From positions 1 to 62,500 of the forward strand of contig JAFDYQ010000025.1 of the NCBI GenBank assembly GCA_018267365.1: a stretch of 62,500 nucleotides of DNA, read 5' to 3'. This stretch comes from Bacteroidota bacterium. Its GTDB lineage: Bacteria > Bacteroidota > Bacteroidia > Chitinophagales > LD1. Positions 35,747 through 44,826 of the stretch are shown here, piece by piece; positions within the stretch are counted from its first letter, which is position 1; every line of letters starts with the position of its first letter. Made by a program: the position numbers and the translations under genes. Under the pieces are notes generated by a model. That model did no database searches. It had not been told where the DNA came from and saw only the letters and a program-made list of their open reading frames with translations.

Positions 35747-36810
35747 AATTTTGGGCACGCCACTTTGGTTGGGTTTCTCCTGTGCGGGAAACTGCCTACG
35801 TGTACCAGAGAGATTTCCAGCCCACCGTTTAGTTTGCCTGGTATGGCCAGCTTTGAGGTGATCACATCATAGTTGATCAGCAGGCGTGTCTGCTTATACT
35901 GATAGCCTATGATGGGAGAGGCGGCGTCCTTCACGCGGTAGTAGGCACCCAGATAGATGGTAGAGGAGCTGATATGGTGCCTGTACCGGTCGTGCGGTTT
36001 ATATCCTATCATACCCCCCGCCACTACTTCATACGCTTTGGCCTGATAGGTCATATAGGCATTGGCAGTGAGGCTTAGGGTCCGGTTGATCTCATACTCG
36101 GCCATCAGCGTTGCTATATAGCGAAAAGATAGCTGGCTGGGATCTCCGTAGAAGTCATCCTTTGCCCTGTTCAGGTGCAGCATAGAGAAGGTAGTACCCA
36201 GCAGCAGCTTGTCACTTATCTTCGCATTAAAGTTCAGCCCGGCACCCAGGTCTATCTGTGATATCCGCGTGCTGATCGGATGCTCGTAGTTAGGTACACC
36301 TTGGTCAAAGCCCTTGTCGTCTACCCACTGGTTGTTAAAGTAAAACTTCTCAAAGTCTACCGACTTGCTGATATAGTTGGCCACAAACCCTGCGCTTAGC
36401 ACATATCTGTTCTCTCTGTCAAATGCCTGGTGCCAGGCTATGCTGGCACCAAACCTCATGTATCTCAATCGTCCGTCACCTGCATCATCATTGAGGAAGT
36501 TGGCACCTATCCCCATCCATCCATGTTTGACTTTATTTTCCAGCAGGGAGAAATCTGCATAGGCTGCCTGCGTATGGTAGTTGAAGGTTTGCTGATTAGT
36601 GGCCCAGGGCCATTGATACTTATAGTTAGCCCCCAGCCTGTAGTTTCCCTGAAAGTAACCCGTAGAGGCCGGAGACAGTATCAGCGGATTGGTAAAAAAC
36701 TGAGTGAAATGAATATCCTGTGCGGTGCATACTGTTATATGCAGTAGCATTGCTACCAGCAGGCCGTACTGTAGCCTTACTGTTTGCGTAAAATTTGCCG
36801 TGCCTCGCAT
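35743..36810 (-). CDS. PorP/SprF family T9SS outer membrane protein (not paired with a substrate gene)
   Basis: 355 aa. Signal peptide (LLVAMLLHITVCTAQ) directly followed by DIHFTQFFTNPLILSPASTG, the family's hallmark, then a beta-barrel with LGANYKYQW and a C-terminal end in a short segment after GGLEISLVH. The final KVACPKF tail, with its late Cys, recurs in form in the other two PorP proteins here (AACPIF and LFCPRF). PorP/SprF proteins hold or help export type B-sorted proteins. Unlike the other two, this copy has no substrate gene directly beside it on the same strand; the adhesin at 37013 is divergent, about 200 bases away. Confidence 0.9.
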   Translation of the reverse strand: MRGTANFTQTVRLQYGLLVAMLLHITVCTAQDIHFTQFFTNPLILSPASTGYFQGNYRLGANYKYQWPWATNQQTFNYHTQAAYADFSLLENKVKHGWMGIGANFLNDDAGDGRLRYMRFGASIAWHQAFDRENRYVLSAGFVANYISKSVDFEKFYFNNQWVDDKGFDQGVPNYEHPISTRISQIDLGAGLNFNAKISDKLLLGTTFSMLHLNRAKDDFYGDPSQLSFRYIATLMAEYEINRTLSLTANAYMTYQAKAYEVVAGGMIGYKPHDRYRHHISSSTIYLGAYYRVKDAASPIIGYQYKQTRLLINYDVITSKLAIPGKLNGGLEISLVHVGSFPHRRNPTKVACPKF

Positions 36811-37012
36811 GGATAAATAGGGATCATGAATTTAAGCAATCGTCTGCTGGATTTTCAGGACATAGGCAACTTTCCCATCCCCCGATAGCCGCTCACTAGC
36901 TTCGTCTCAGGCCACCATTGCCCTCTCAGGCGCGTCTATGACTATATAGCCTTGGCAAATCCTTGAACAAATCTTTAAAACGTAGTATTTTGTAGCATAA
37001 TTTCCTTCAAAG

Positions 37013-40000
37013 ATGGTCCGCCCATCAGCTTTCTATTTTTGCTTTCTATTGCTGCTGTCATACTCTCATGCAGCCGTAGCTGAGGGCTTGTGCACTTCTT
37101 GCAGCAATATAGTATTCAAAGAAAATAAGGGGCAGTGGCATCGCAATGTGCTCTACAGGGCCGAAATGCCTAACTCAAACGTCTTTTTTGAAAGAAATTG
37201 CATCACATACTCCCTACTGGATAGTGGTGATATGCGCCGTCTACGCCACGACCTGCATCGCGAGGTGCACTACAAGGCAGACCTCGATCCCGTCATACAT
37301 TGCCATGCATTCCGGGAGGTCTTTGTGAATGCCAGTGCCGATGCGAAGCAGCTACCGGCAGCCAAAGAGCCCGACTACTACAATTATTTTATCGGCAAGA
37401 ATAGGTCACGCTGGGCCAGTCATGTATCCGCCTATCGCGATCTGACCTACAGTAGTATATATCCGGGTGTAGATCTGCATGCCTACACTGCCGGTGATGC
37501 GATCAAATATGACTGGATCATAAAAAAGGGCCATGCTGCCGATCTGCCAGTGCGCTTGAGATATGAGGGTGCTGATGCTGTCAGTGTATCTGACGGCAGG
37601 CTGGTGATCCACACCTCCGTAGGCTCCGTGATAGAGTCGGCTCCATATGCCTACCAGAAGATCAGAGGTCAGAAAACCCCCGTCAGCTGCCACTATGTAT
37701 ATGACCATGGTGAGGTGACATTCTCTCTGCCTGATGGATGGGATCATTCGGCTGATCTCATTATTGACCCTACTCTGGTATTCTCCTCCTACTCGGGATC
37801 TACATCTGACAATTTTGGCTATACCGCCACCTACGACAGCAAGGGTAGTGCCTATGCAGCGGGTAGCGTTTTTGGTACAGGCTATCCCGTCACGGTGGGT
37901 GCCTTTCAGGTCACCTGGGCAGGCGGCTATGTCATGCCTCCCAATATCAACTTCGGCGAGGATCAGTACGGTGTCGATATCGGTATCATCAAATATAATT
38001 CATCGGGCACTGCGCGTCTCTACAGTACCTACCTGGGTGGTGAGGGAGATGAGCTGCCCCACAGCATGGTGGTCAATAGTAATGATGAGCTGTTCGTGTT
38101 TGGCACTACGGGCTCTACTACCTTTCCCGTCACGGCCGGTGCCTATGATACGCTCTTCAATGGCGGCAGCAACCCGGGTATATTCTTTGGCCTGGCAGTA
38201 GATTACAATGTAGGGTCTGACATATTTATCACCCACTTCACGCAGGACGGATCTGCACTGGTAGGCTCTACCTATCTCGGCGGCACTGGCAATGATGGCC
38301 TCAATTATCCTGAGTACCAGTATCTCAACTATCAATATGCCGACGAGGTACGCGGGGTGATAGATATAGACAAGAACGACAACGTGTATATAGCCACATG
38401 TACCAGGTCGGCAGACTTTCCGGTCACTGCAGGGGCCTACCAGACCACGCTCAACGGCCTGATGGATGGCACCCTCTCAAAACTGGATAATAATCTCAGC
38501 CATCTGATCTGGAGCACCTATCTGGGTGGTAGCGACCGGGATGCTATATACTCTCTCGCCCTGGACAATAATAACAACGTATTTGTATGCGGTGGTACCA
38601 ATTCTACGGACTTCCCTACTACCGCCGGCAGCTTTCAGACCGTGACGAACGGAGGTCGTGCAGAGGGGTTTATCACCCAGATCAATCAGAACGGCAGCGG
38701 CATTATTGCCTCTACCCTTTACGGTACTCCGGAGTATGATCAGCTGTTTTTTGTGCAGACAGACCGGCGAAATAATGTGTATGTACTCGGTCAGACATTT
38801 GACACGACTACAACATTCACTAAAAATGCACTGTATAACGTACCCAAGAGCGGGCAATATATCAGCAAGTTTAACTATACACTGGACACGCTCATTTGGT
38901 CTACACGCTTTGGCAATGGTCGGGGTATACCGGACCTGTCACCCACAGCCTTTCTGGTAGATCGGTGCAATAGTGTATACATGTCGGGCTGGGGTTCGGA
39001 CTTTCTCGCCCTATTTGGTGATGGGGTCAGCCTCAGCACGCAGGGACTCTATGTGACACCCGATGCCTATCAGCCGCACACCGATGGCAATGATTTCTAT
39101 GTCATGGTGATGAAAGATGACGCTTCGGCTATCACCTATGCCACTTACTTCGGGTCTTCCATATCGGAGGACCACGTAGATGGTGGCACCAGTCGCTTTG
39201 ACAAAAAGGGAGTCATCTATGAATCTGTATGTGCAGGCTGTGGAGGCAACGATTCCTTCCCTACTTATCCGGCCAATGTGGTCTCTCATCACAACGGGTC
39301 TCACAATTGCAATAATGCAATTTTCAAAATGGACCTGGATCTGCCACTGGTCATAGCGGATTTTCAGCAGCCGCCTCACGCCTGCGATACGTTCGACTAC
39401 CACTTTACCAATCAGAGCAAAATATTTGATAGCACTACCACGACTTTCAAATGGATCTTTGATGATGGCACCACATCTGCGCAGGTCAATCCGTCTCACA
39501 CCTATACGACACCGGGTATATACACTGTCACACTCATCGTGACTGACGGCAGTAGCTGCAACGGAGCTGACACCGTTTCCAAGCAGATCATCATCTCCCC
39601 AAATGATTCTACGGTTACTCTGGCAGGTGTCTCAGATTGTCCCGGTACATCTATACAGATCGGTATACCTATCAGTACTGATACCTCCATCCACTACAGC
39701 TGGACACCATCCCTCGGCCTCAGCGACTCTACCATTTCAAATCCATACATCACGCCGCTGCAGGACACCGTCTACCGCCTCACAGAGACGCGCATCAACT
39801 GCAAGACCTATTTCTCTCAGAGCGTGCATGTCATCCATGACTCTATATCTGCGCGTGGCTCTAATGTGCTGTGTCCGCATGATACCATACAGCTTTCTGT
39901 ATCAGATACTGCCGGTCAGCAGCTGACCTACACCTGGTCTCCGGCATCAGGTATTATCTCCGGTGGCAATACGGACCACCCCCTGGTAGATCCCGCAGCG

Positions 40001-40609
40001 ACGACCACCTACTATGTCAATGCAGTCAATACGACCACCGGCTGCACCTATCGGGATAGTATCACAGTCAGCGTGGTCTCTGCTCTGCAGAATATAGACG
40101 CGATAGCCATACCGGACTCTATAGGTTATGGTGATACTTCGCGCCTGCACCTGACATATACTCAGCCTGCATCTATCCTGTGGGATGCGGATAGTACCCT
40201 GTCATCTGTGGTGATAGACAGCCCGTCCGCATATCCCACTGAGACCACTATCTACAAGGTCACTGTCACAGATCAGAATGGATGCCGCGTGCGGGATACG
40301 GTGACGGTCAGGGTGTATCGCACGCCGTGTGCCTCTTCAAACATTTTTGTTCCGAATGCCTTCAGTCCCAATAATGACGGCAAGAACGACAAACTCTTTG
40401 TACGAGGCAATAAGATCTCTGACTTGTATTTCACTGTATATGACAGGTGGGGCCAGAGGATGTTTGAGACGCGCGATATCAATACGGGCTGGGACGGCAC
40501 CTATCATGGCACCAGGCAAGACCCTGCGGTCTTTGGCTGGTATGCAGAGGGTACCTGTGAGAGTGGAGAGAAATATTTTCGCAAAGGCAATGTCACATTA
40601 TTGAGATAA
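37013..40609 (+). CDS. Large secreted adhesin: SBBP repeats, PKD domain, T9SS type B sorting domain
   Basis: 1198 aa. Signal peptide (residues 1 to about 23). Residues about 28-250 form the beta domain that often precedes SBBP repeats (FKENKGQWHRNVLYRAEM, YPGVDLHAYTAGDAIKYD). SBBP beta-propeller-type repeats run from about 255 to 770, seen as repeated STYLGG and FPVTAGA blocks. A PKD domain at about 785-865 has FKWIFDDGTTSAQVNPSHTY. Further Ig-like units follow, and the C-terminus from about 1110 is a type B sorting domain (VPNAFSPNNDGKNDKLF ... YDRWGQRMFETRD). Expected to be exported by T9SS and kept at the surface. The next gene, a PorP/SprF, starts in the stop codon (TAATG), so a dedicated pair is likely. 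Confidence 0.93.
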   Translation: MVRPSAFYFCFLLLLSYSHAAVAEGLCTSCSNIVFKENKGQWHRNVLYRAEMPNSNVFFERNCITYSLLDSGDMRRLRHDLHREVHYKADLDPVIHCHAFREVFVNASADAKQLPAAKEPDYYNYFIGKNRSRWASHVSAYRDLTYSSIYPGVDLHAYTAGDAIKYDWIIKKGHAADLPVRLRYEGADAVSVSDGRLVIHTSVGSVIESAPYAYQKIRGQKTPVSCHYVYDHGEVTFSLPDGWDHSADLIIDPTLVFSSYSGSTSDNFGYTATYDSKGSAYAAGSVFGTGYPVTVGAFQVTWAGGYVMPPNINFGEDQYGVDIGIIKYNSSGTARLYSTYLGGEGDELPHSMVVNSNDELFVFGTTGSTTFPVTAGAYDTLFNGGSNPGIFFGLAVDYNVGSDIFITHFTQDGSALVGSTYLGGTGNDGLNYPEYQYLNYQYADEVRGVIDIDKNDNVYIATCTRSADFPVTAGAYQTTLNGLMDGTLSKLDNNLSHLIWSTYLGGSDRDAIYSLALDNNNNVFVCGGTNSTDFPTTAGSFQTVTNGGRAEGFITQINQNGSGIIASTLYGTPEYDQLFFVQTDRRNNVYVLGQTFDTTTTFTKNALYNVPKSGQYISKFNYTLDTLIWSTRFGNGRGIPDLSPTAFLVDRCNSVYMSGWGSDFLALFGDGVSLSTQGLYVTPDAYQPHTDGNDFYVMVMKDDASAITYATYFGSSISEDHVDGGTSRFDKKGVIYESVCAGCGGNDSFPTYPANVVSHHNGSHNCNNAIFKMDLDLPLVIADFQQPPHACDTFDYHFTNQSKIFDSTTTTFKWIFDDGTTSAQVNPSHTYTTPGIYTVTLIVTDGSSCNGADTVSKQIIISPNDSTVTLAGVSDCPGTSIQIGIPISTDTSIHYSWTPSLGLSDSTISNPYITPLQDTVYRLTETRINCKTYFSQSVHVIHDSISARGSNVLCPHDTIQLSVSDTAGQQLTYTWSPASGIISGGNTDHPLVDPAATTTYYVNAVNTTTGCTYRDSITVSVVSALQNIDAIAIPDSIGYGDTSRLHLTYTQPASILWDADSTLSSVVIDSPSAYPTETTIYKVTVTDQNGCRVRDTVTVRVYRTPCASSNIFVPNAFSPNNDGKNDKLFVRGNKISDLYFTVYDRWGQRMFETRDINTGWDGTYHGTRQDPAVFGWYAEGTCESGEKYFRKGNVTLLR

Positions 40610-41670
40610 TGCTACGGATACGGGTAATAGGCAAATATTTTGATCTGCTATCATACAGGTTGCGGGTGCTGCTGCTATTTTCTCTTGTTTGCCTCTTGTC
40701 TCATGTCTCTCTGGCTCAAGACATTCATTTCACTCAGTTCAACTTCTCACCACTCAATCAGAATCCGGCCAATACAAACCTGTTTGATGGAGATATCCGC
40801 TTTGTAGGCAATTATAAAAATCAGTGGCAGTCTGTACCTGTGGCTTACAACACCGCTTCGGTATCCGCAGATATGAATTTTGTGACGCTCGGCAATCACG
40901 ATAAAATAGGCGGTGGCGTGCTTTTCTATTATGACCGGGCAGGCGACTCAAAGTTTACCTCCCTGCACGCCGCGTACTCCATGTCATACCAGTTGAATTG
41001 GGGGCACCACGACCTTCATACTATATCGTTAGGTTATCAGATAGGTTTCGTCAGCCGCTCATTTGATTATACCAATCTCTTTTTTGACAATCAGTTTAAC
41101 GGCGATGCCTTCAACCCTAATATCCCTGCAAATGAGCAGTACAGCAGGACGCGCTTCCTTTTTCTGGATATGTCACTCGGCCTGGCATACAAGTGGAACA
41201 AGGGTCTGCGCAATAACTTTACTATCGGCGCATCCATAGCGCATCTCAATATGCCTAATCAGTCCTTTTATGGAGATCACTCTGTCACGCTCGCTCCCAT
41301 GTACAACTTCCATTTTCGAGGGCAGTTTAAGATCGCGGCCAAACTGGACTTGGTGCCTGAGTTTTTGTTTCAGCGGCAGCAGACACGCCAGGAGTTTGTG
41401 CCCGGTATTCATCTCAAGACATACATCTCTACCCGCCCCACCTCGCGTGTAGCGCTCAATACCGGCGCGTATTACCGCATCGGAGACGCTCCGGCCATCA
41501 TGGTAGGCATGGATTACAATAATCTGCAGGTCAATTGCAGCTACGATATAAATCACTCTAACTTCACTCCGGCCAGCCGGTACAATGGCGGCTTTGAGAT
41601 GTCTGTGATCTATATCCTTTCCAAAATCAAAAAACTGAAATCCAACGTTGCGGCCTGTCCTATATTCTGA
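40609..41670 (+). CDS. PorP/SprF family T9SS outer membrane protein, partner of the SBBP adhesin
   Basis: 353 aa. N-terminal signal (LLLFSLVCLLSHVSLAQ) then DIHFTQFNFSPLNQNPANTN and a beta-barrel (VGNYKNQWQSVPVAYNT, GGFEMSVIYIL), ending in AACPIF. SprF of Flavobacterium johnsoniae is needed for export of the adhesin SprB, and PorP-type proteins are commonly encoded next to type B substrates; this gene overlaps the substrate stop by one base and the next gene start by 23 bases. The three genes therefore look like one export-and-anchor unit. Confidence 0.93.
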   Translation: MLRIRVIGKYFDLLSYRLRVLLLFSLVCLLSHVSLAQDIHFTQFNFSPLNQNPANTNLFDGDIRFVGNYKNQWQSVPVAYNTASVSADMNFVTLGNHDKIGGGVLFYYDRAGDSKFTSLHAAYSMSYQLNWGHHDLHTISLGYQIGFVSRSFDYTNLFFDNQFNGDAFNPNIPANEQYSRTRFLFLDMSLGLAYKWNKGLRNNFTIGASIAHLNMPNQSFYGDHSVTLAPMYNFHFRGQFKIAAKLDLVPEFLFQRQQTRQEFVPGIHLKTYISTRPTSRVALNTGAYYRIGDAPAIMVGMDYNNLQVNCSYDINHSNFTPASRYNGGFEMSVIYILSKIKKLKSNVAACPIF

Positions 41671-43780
41671 TTGGAGAAGTCTTCTTGCGGGCTTAGCAAG
41701 GCCGGTACTGTGTGCGATCTTCTCGCTAGGTGTCGCTACCGCTGGTGCACAGTCAGCGCGTCAGTATATCAGCTATGGCGATGATGCCATGCAAAAGGGC
41801 GATTGCTACAATGCGGCAGAATACTACCGTCAGGGTTTGGAGAAGTATGAGTTCAATATCGAAATGAAGTTTAAATATGCAGAGGCGCTGCGTTGTTTCA
41901 ATGATTATAAAAATGCTGCCGAAGTATATAAGAAGGTGGTAGAAGAAGATGTGACCAAGGAGTATCCGATGGCGATCTTCTGGTATGGCTCTATGCTCCG
42001 GTATCTGGGTCGGTATGATGCAGCACCTGCTCAGTTCAAAAAATTTCTGAATCGCTACAAAGGTCACGACTACTATACCGACAAGGCGCAGCAGGAGCTG
42101 GAGGCCTGCAGCTGGGCCAAAGCCAATGCATCCAAGGAGAAGTCAAAGGTCATCCACCTGCCTGATACGATCAATACACCCTACTCCGAGACCAACCCAT
42201 TCCAGACACCCGATGGTCACTTCCTCTTTTCATCTCTTCGCAATTTAAATCCGCCCAGGAAAAAACAAAACTACTTGGCGCGGATCTACATTGCCCCTGC
42301 AGACTATAGTTCTGCCAGCATAATGGATGTGCCGGCAGATCAGAATAAGCATATAGCCAATGGTGCGTACAATACGACGCGCACGCGGTTTTACTTTACA
42401 CAATGCGAGCCGCTGACCGGACAGCCCGGGCAACTGAAATGCGACATCTACGTGTCTGAGGTCAAAGGCAAAGCCCTGTCTGGCCCTGACAAACTCGACT
42501 CTGCGGTCAACATGAGTGGCTACACGACTACACAGCCCAATATCGGAATCAATGAAAAAGGTCAGGAGGTTTTGTACTTCGTCAGCGACCGCCCCGGCGG
42601 GCAGGGCAAGACGGACATCTGGATGAGCGTCTTGCAGGATGGCAGACCGGAGACACCGGTCAATTTAGGCCCAGAGGTGAACACTATAGACGAAGAGTTC
42701 TCCCCCTTTTATGATAGTCAGACGCATCAGCTGTATTTCGCTTCTAACTGGCACTATGGTTTCGGTGGTCTGGATATTTTCACCACCACCTATCAGAATG
42801 GAACATGGACCAAACCTGTAAATCTCGGCCCGCTCGTCAACTCGCCTCAAAACGATTTCTACTTTTATAAATCCTGGGATAGATCGAAGAACTACCTTGC
42901 CTCAAACCGCAAAGGGTCGCAATATATCAAGGCAGAAACCTGCTGCAACGATATCTGGATGTATGAGACCGGTGAGCATACAGATGTACCGCCTGTAGAT
43001 ACGACTTCCCACGCCGATACACCAGTCACCGCCACTGTACATACAGACATGACCAGCCATACTACCATAGCTTCACTTTCTCCTCCGGATACGCCCCACA
43101 CGCAGACGGCTGATGTAAACAGGCAAATGGACAGCGCGAAAGTAGCACAGCTACGACAGCTCATAGCTGATACGCCAAAGACGTATATAGACAGGACCAT
43201 CTCTGAGATGAAGCAACTACTGCCGGTTACTTTATACTTTCACAATGATGAGCCCGAATGCTGCAACCTGCGCGATACGACTGTCTTGAACTACGTAGAA
43301 ACCTATCAGTCCTATTGGCACCTGCTGGATAGGTATAAAAAGGAATTTGCCAAGGGCCTCACTGCGGATAGCAAGACAGAGGCGGAGAGCGAAGTCTTTG
43401 ATCTCTTCACAAAGAAGGTGGACAAGGGCTACTATGACCTGATACATTTCAGCCGTCAGTTGCTGGACGCCCTGCAGGCAGGCAAAAAGATCGAGATCAC
43501 TATACAGGGCTATTGCTCACCGCTCAACTATAATCTGTACAATATCAAACTGGCCGACCGGCGCATAGTCTCTCTGAAAAATTACTTCTACCATTATCAC
43601 GATGGCATGCTGATTTACTTCATAGATAAGGGGCAACTCACGCTCAAGGGCGAGCCGCTGGGCGAGGAGACCGCACCAAAAACAGTAAGCGACAAACTGG
43701 AAGACACGCGCAACTCTGTCTACAATCCCGCAGCTGCGCTCGAGCGCAAAGTAGAGATCGTATCCGTAGAGCTAAAGTGA
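41648..43780 (+). CDS. PorE-like periplasmic protein: TPR, PD40 beta-propeller, divergent OmpA-like domain
   Basis: 710 aa from a TTG at 41648; no ATG or GTG upstream of the mature part is in frame, and this start gives a signal peptide ending near VATAGAQ. TPR repeats (about 38-150: GDCYNAAEYYRQGLEKY, YKNAAEVYKKVVEE), a PD40/WD40-like propeller (about 175-430: TPDGHFLFSSLRN, LYFASNWHYGFGGLDIF), a Thr/His/Pro-rich linker, and a C-terminal OmpA-like domain in which GHTD is replaced by GYCSP, with KLADRRIVSLKNYF and NPAAALERKVEI. PorE of Porphyromonas has the same general order and ties the T9SS outer membrane complex to peptidoglycan. The first 23 bases overlap the PorP gene. Confidence 0.87.
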   Translation: MRPVLYSDWRSLLAGLARPVLCAIFSLGVATAGAQSARQYISYGDDAMQKGDCYNAAEYYRQGLEKYEFNIEMKFKYAEALRCFNDYKNAAEVYKKVVEEDVTKEYPMAIFWYGSMLRYLGRYDAAPAQFKKFLNRYKGHDYYTDKAQQELEACSWAKANASKEKSKVIHLPDTINTPYSETNPFQTPDGHFLFSSLRNLNPPRKKQNYLARIYIAPADYSSASIMDVPADQNKHIANGAYNTTRTRFYFTQCEPLTGQPGQLKCDIYVSEVKGKALSGPDKLDSAVNMSGYTTTQPNIGINEKGQEVLYFVSDRPGGQGKTDIWMSVLQDGRPETPVNLGPEVNTIDEEFSPFYDSQTHQLYFASNWHYGFGGLDIFTTTYQNGTWTKPVNLGPLVNSPQNDFYFYKSWDRSKNYLASNRKGSQYIKAETCCNDIWMYETGEHTDVPPVDTTSHADTPVTATVHTDMTSHTTIASLSPPDTPHTQTADVNRQMDSAKVAQLRQLIADTPKTYIDRTISEMKQLLPVTLYFHNDEPECCNLRDTTVLNYVETYQSYWHLLDRYKKEFAKGLTADSKTEAESEVFDLFTKKVDKGYYDLIHFSRQLLDALQAGKKIEITIQGYCSPLNYNLYNIKLADRRIVSLKNYFYHYHDGMLIYFIDKGQLTLKGEPLGEETAPKTVSDKLEDTRNSVYNPAAALERKVEIVSVELK

Positions 43781-43846
43781 TAACCTGCGCAGCGGTAGCC
43801 TGATATGAGGTGAAAATGATTATATTCGCGCGATAATAAACTGATA

Positions 43847-44815
43847 GTGGCGAAAAGCAAATCGGATAGTACCGGTAAAAGTCCTTTCGAGAAATTTTAC
43901 AAAAAGAAGCCCGCTGCTGAGATAGCACCGGAGCAGCCAGCTAAGAGGACTGCCAAGTCTGCCGTGCCTGCCAAAAAGAAAGCTGCCGCTCCCACTACCT
44001 CTCTCGACTCCAAGATCCAGAAGCGTCTCAGCAAGATAAAAGGCCCGGAACCTGCAGAGCAATCTGCCGATACGCCGGACACCATGCGCCTCAATAAATT
44101 TATGGCCCATGCAGGTATCGCCTCACGTCGCAAGGCTGATGAGCTGATAGCTGACGGCAAGGTGAAAGTGAATGGCGTAGTAGTAAAGGAAATGGGCTAT
44201 CGCGTCAAGGCTACAGACAAGATCACCTTTGATGACAAACGCATCACTCCGGAGAAGAAGATATATATCCTGCTCAATAAGCCTAAAGACTGTATCACTA
44301 CTACCAGTGACGAGAAGGACCGCCGCACAGTACTCGATCTGATACGCTCTGCATACGCACAGATAGAGGGCGCCAAGAAGCCACGCCTGTATCCGGTAGG
44401 CCGCCTCGATAGAAATACGACCGGAGTACTGCTCATCACCAATGATGGTGAGCTCTCTCAGAATCTCACGCACCCATCCAAAGAGATCAAAAAAATATAC
44501 CACGCTGTGCTGGACAAGTCTCTCAAGCCGGATGACTTTGACAAGATCAAGCACGGCGTAGTACTGGAAGACGGCATCGCAGAGGTGACCGACCTGGCCT
44601 ATACCAATCCCAAAAACAAAGCCGAAGTGGGTATCGAGATACATTCAGGCAAGAACCGTATCGTACGCCGCATATTTGAGTCGCTGGGCTATGAAGTGAT
44701 CAAGCTTGACCGCGTTTACTTTGGCGGCCTGACCAAGAAGGATGTACCACGTGGCCGCTGGCGTTTCCTCGCAGAGGAGGAAGTGCGTCGCCTGAAGCAT
44801 TTTAAGATAGGCTGA
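43847..44815 (+). CDS. RluB/RsuA-family rRNA pseudouridine synthase
   Basis: 322 aa from a GTG at 43847. A basic, Ala/Lys-rich tail of about 75 residues comes first, then an S4 RNA-binding domain (MRLNKFMAHAGIASRRKADE, about 82-130) and the catalytic domain with VGRLDRNTTGVLLITNDG; the active-site Asp is residue 188. RluB modifies 23S rRNA near position 2605 and RsuA acts on 16S; the long basic extension is common in Bacteroidota members. The exact target is not readable. Confidence 0.93.
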   Translation: MAKSKSDSTGKSPFEKFYKKKPAAEIAPEQPAKRTAKSAVPAKKKAAAPTTSLDSKIQKRLSKIKGPEPAEQSADTPDTMRLNKFMAHAGIASRRKADELIADGKVKVNGVVVKEMGYRVKATDKITFDDKRITPEKKIYILLNKPKDCITTTSDEKDRRTVLDLIRSAYAQIEGAKKPRLYPVGRLDRNTTGVLLITNDGELSQNLTHPSKEIKKIYHAVLDKSLKPDDFDKIKHGVVLEDGIAEVTDLAYTNPKNKAEVGIEIHSGKNRIVRRIFESLGYEVIKLDRVYFGGLTKKDVPRGRWRFLAEEEVRRLKHFKIG

Positions 44816-44826
44816 TTATTCTCCCT

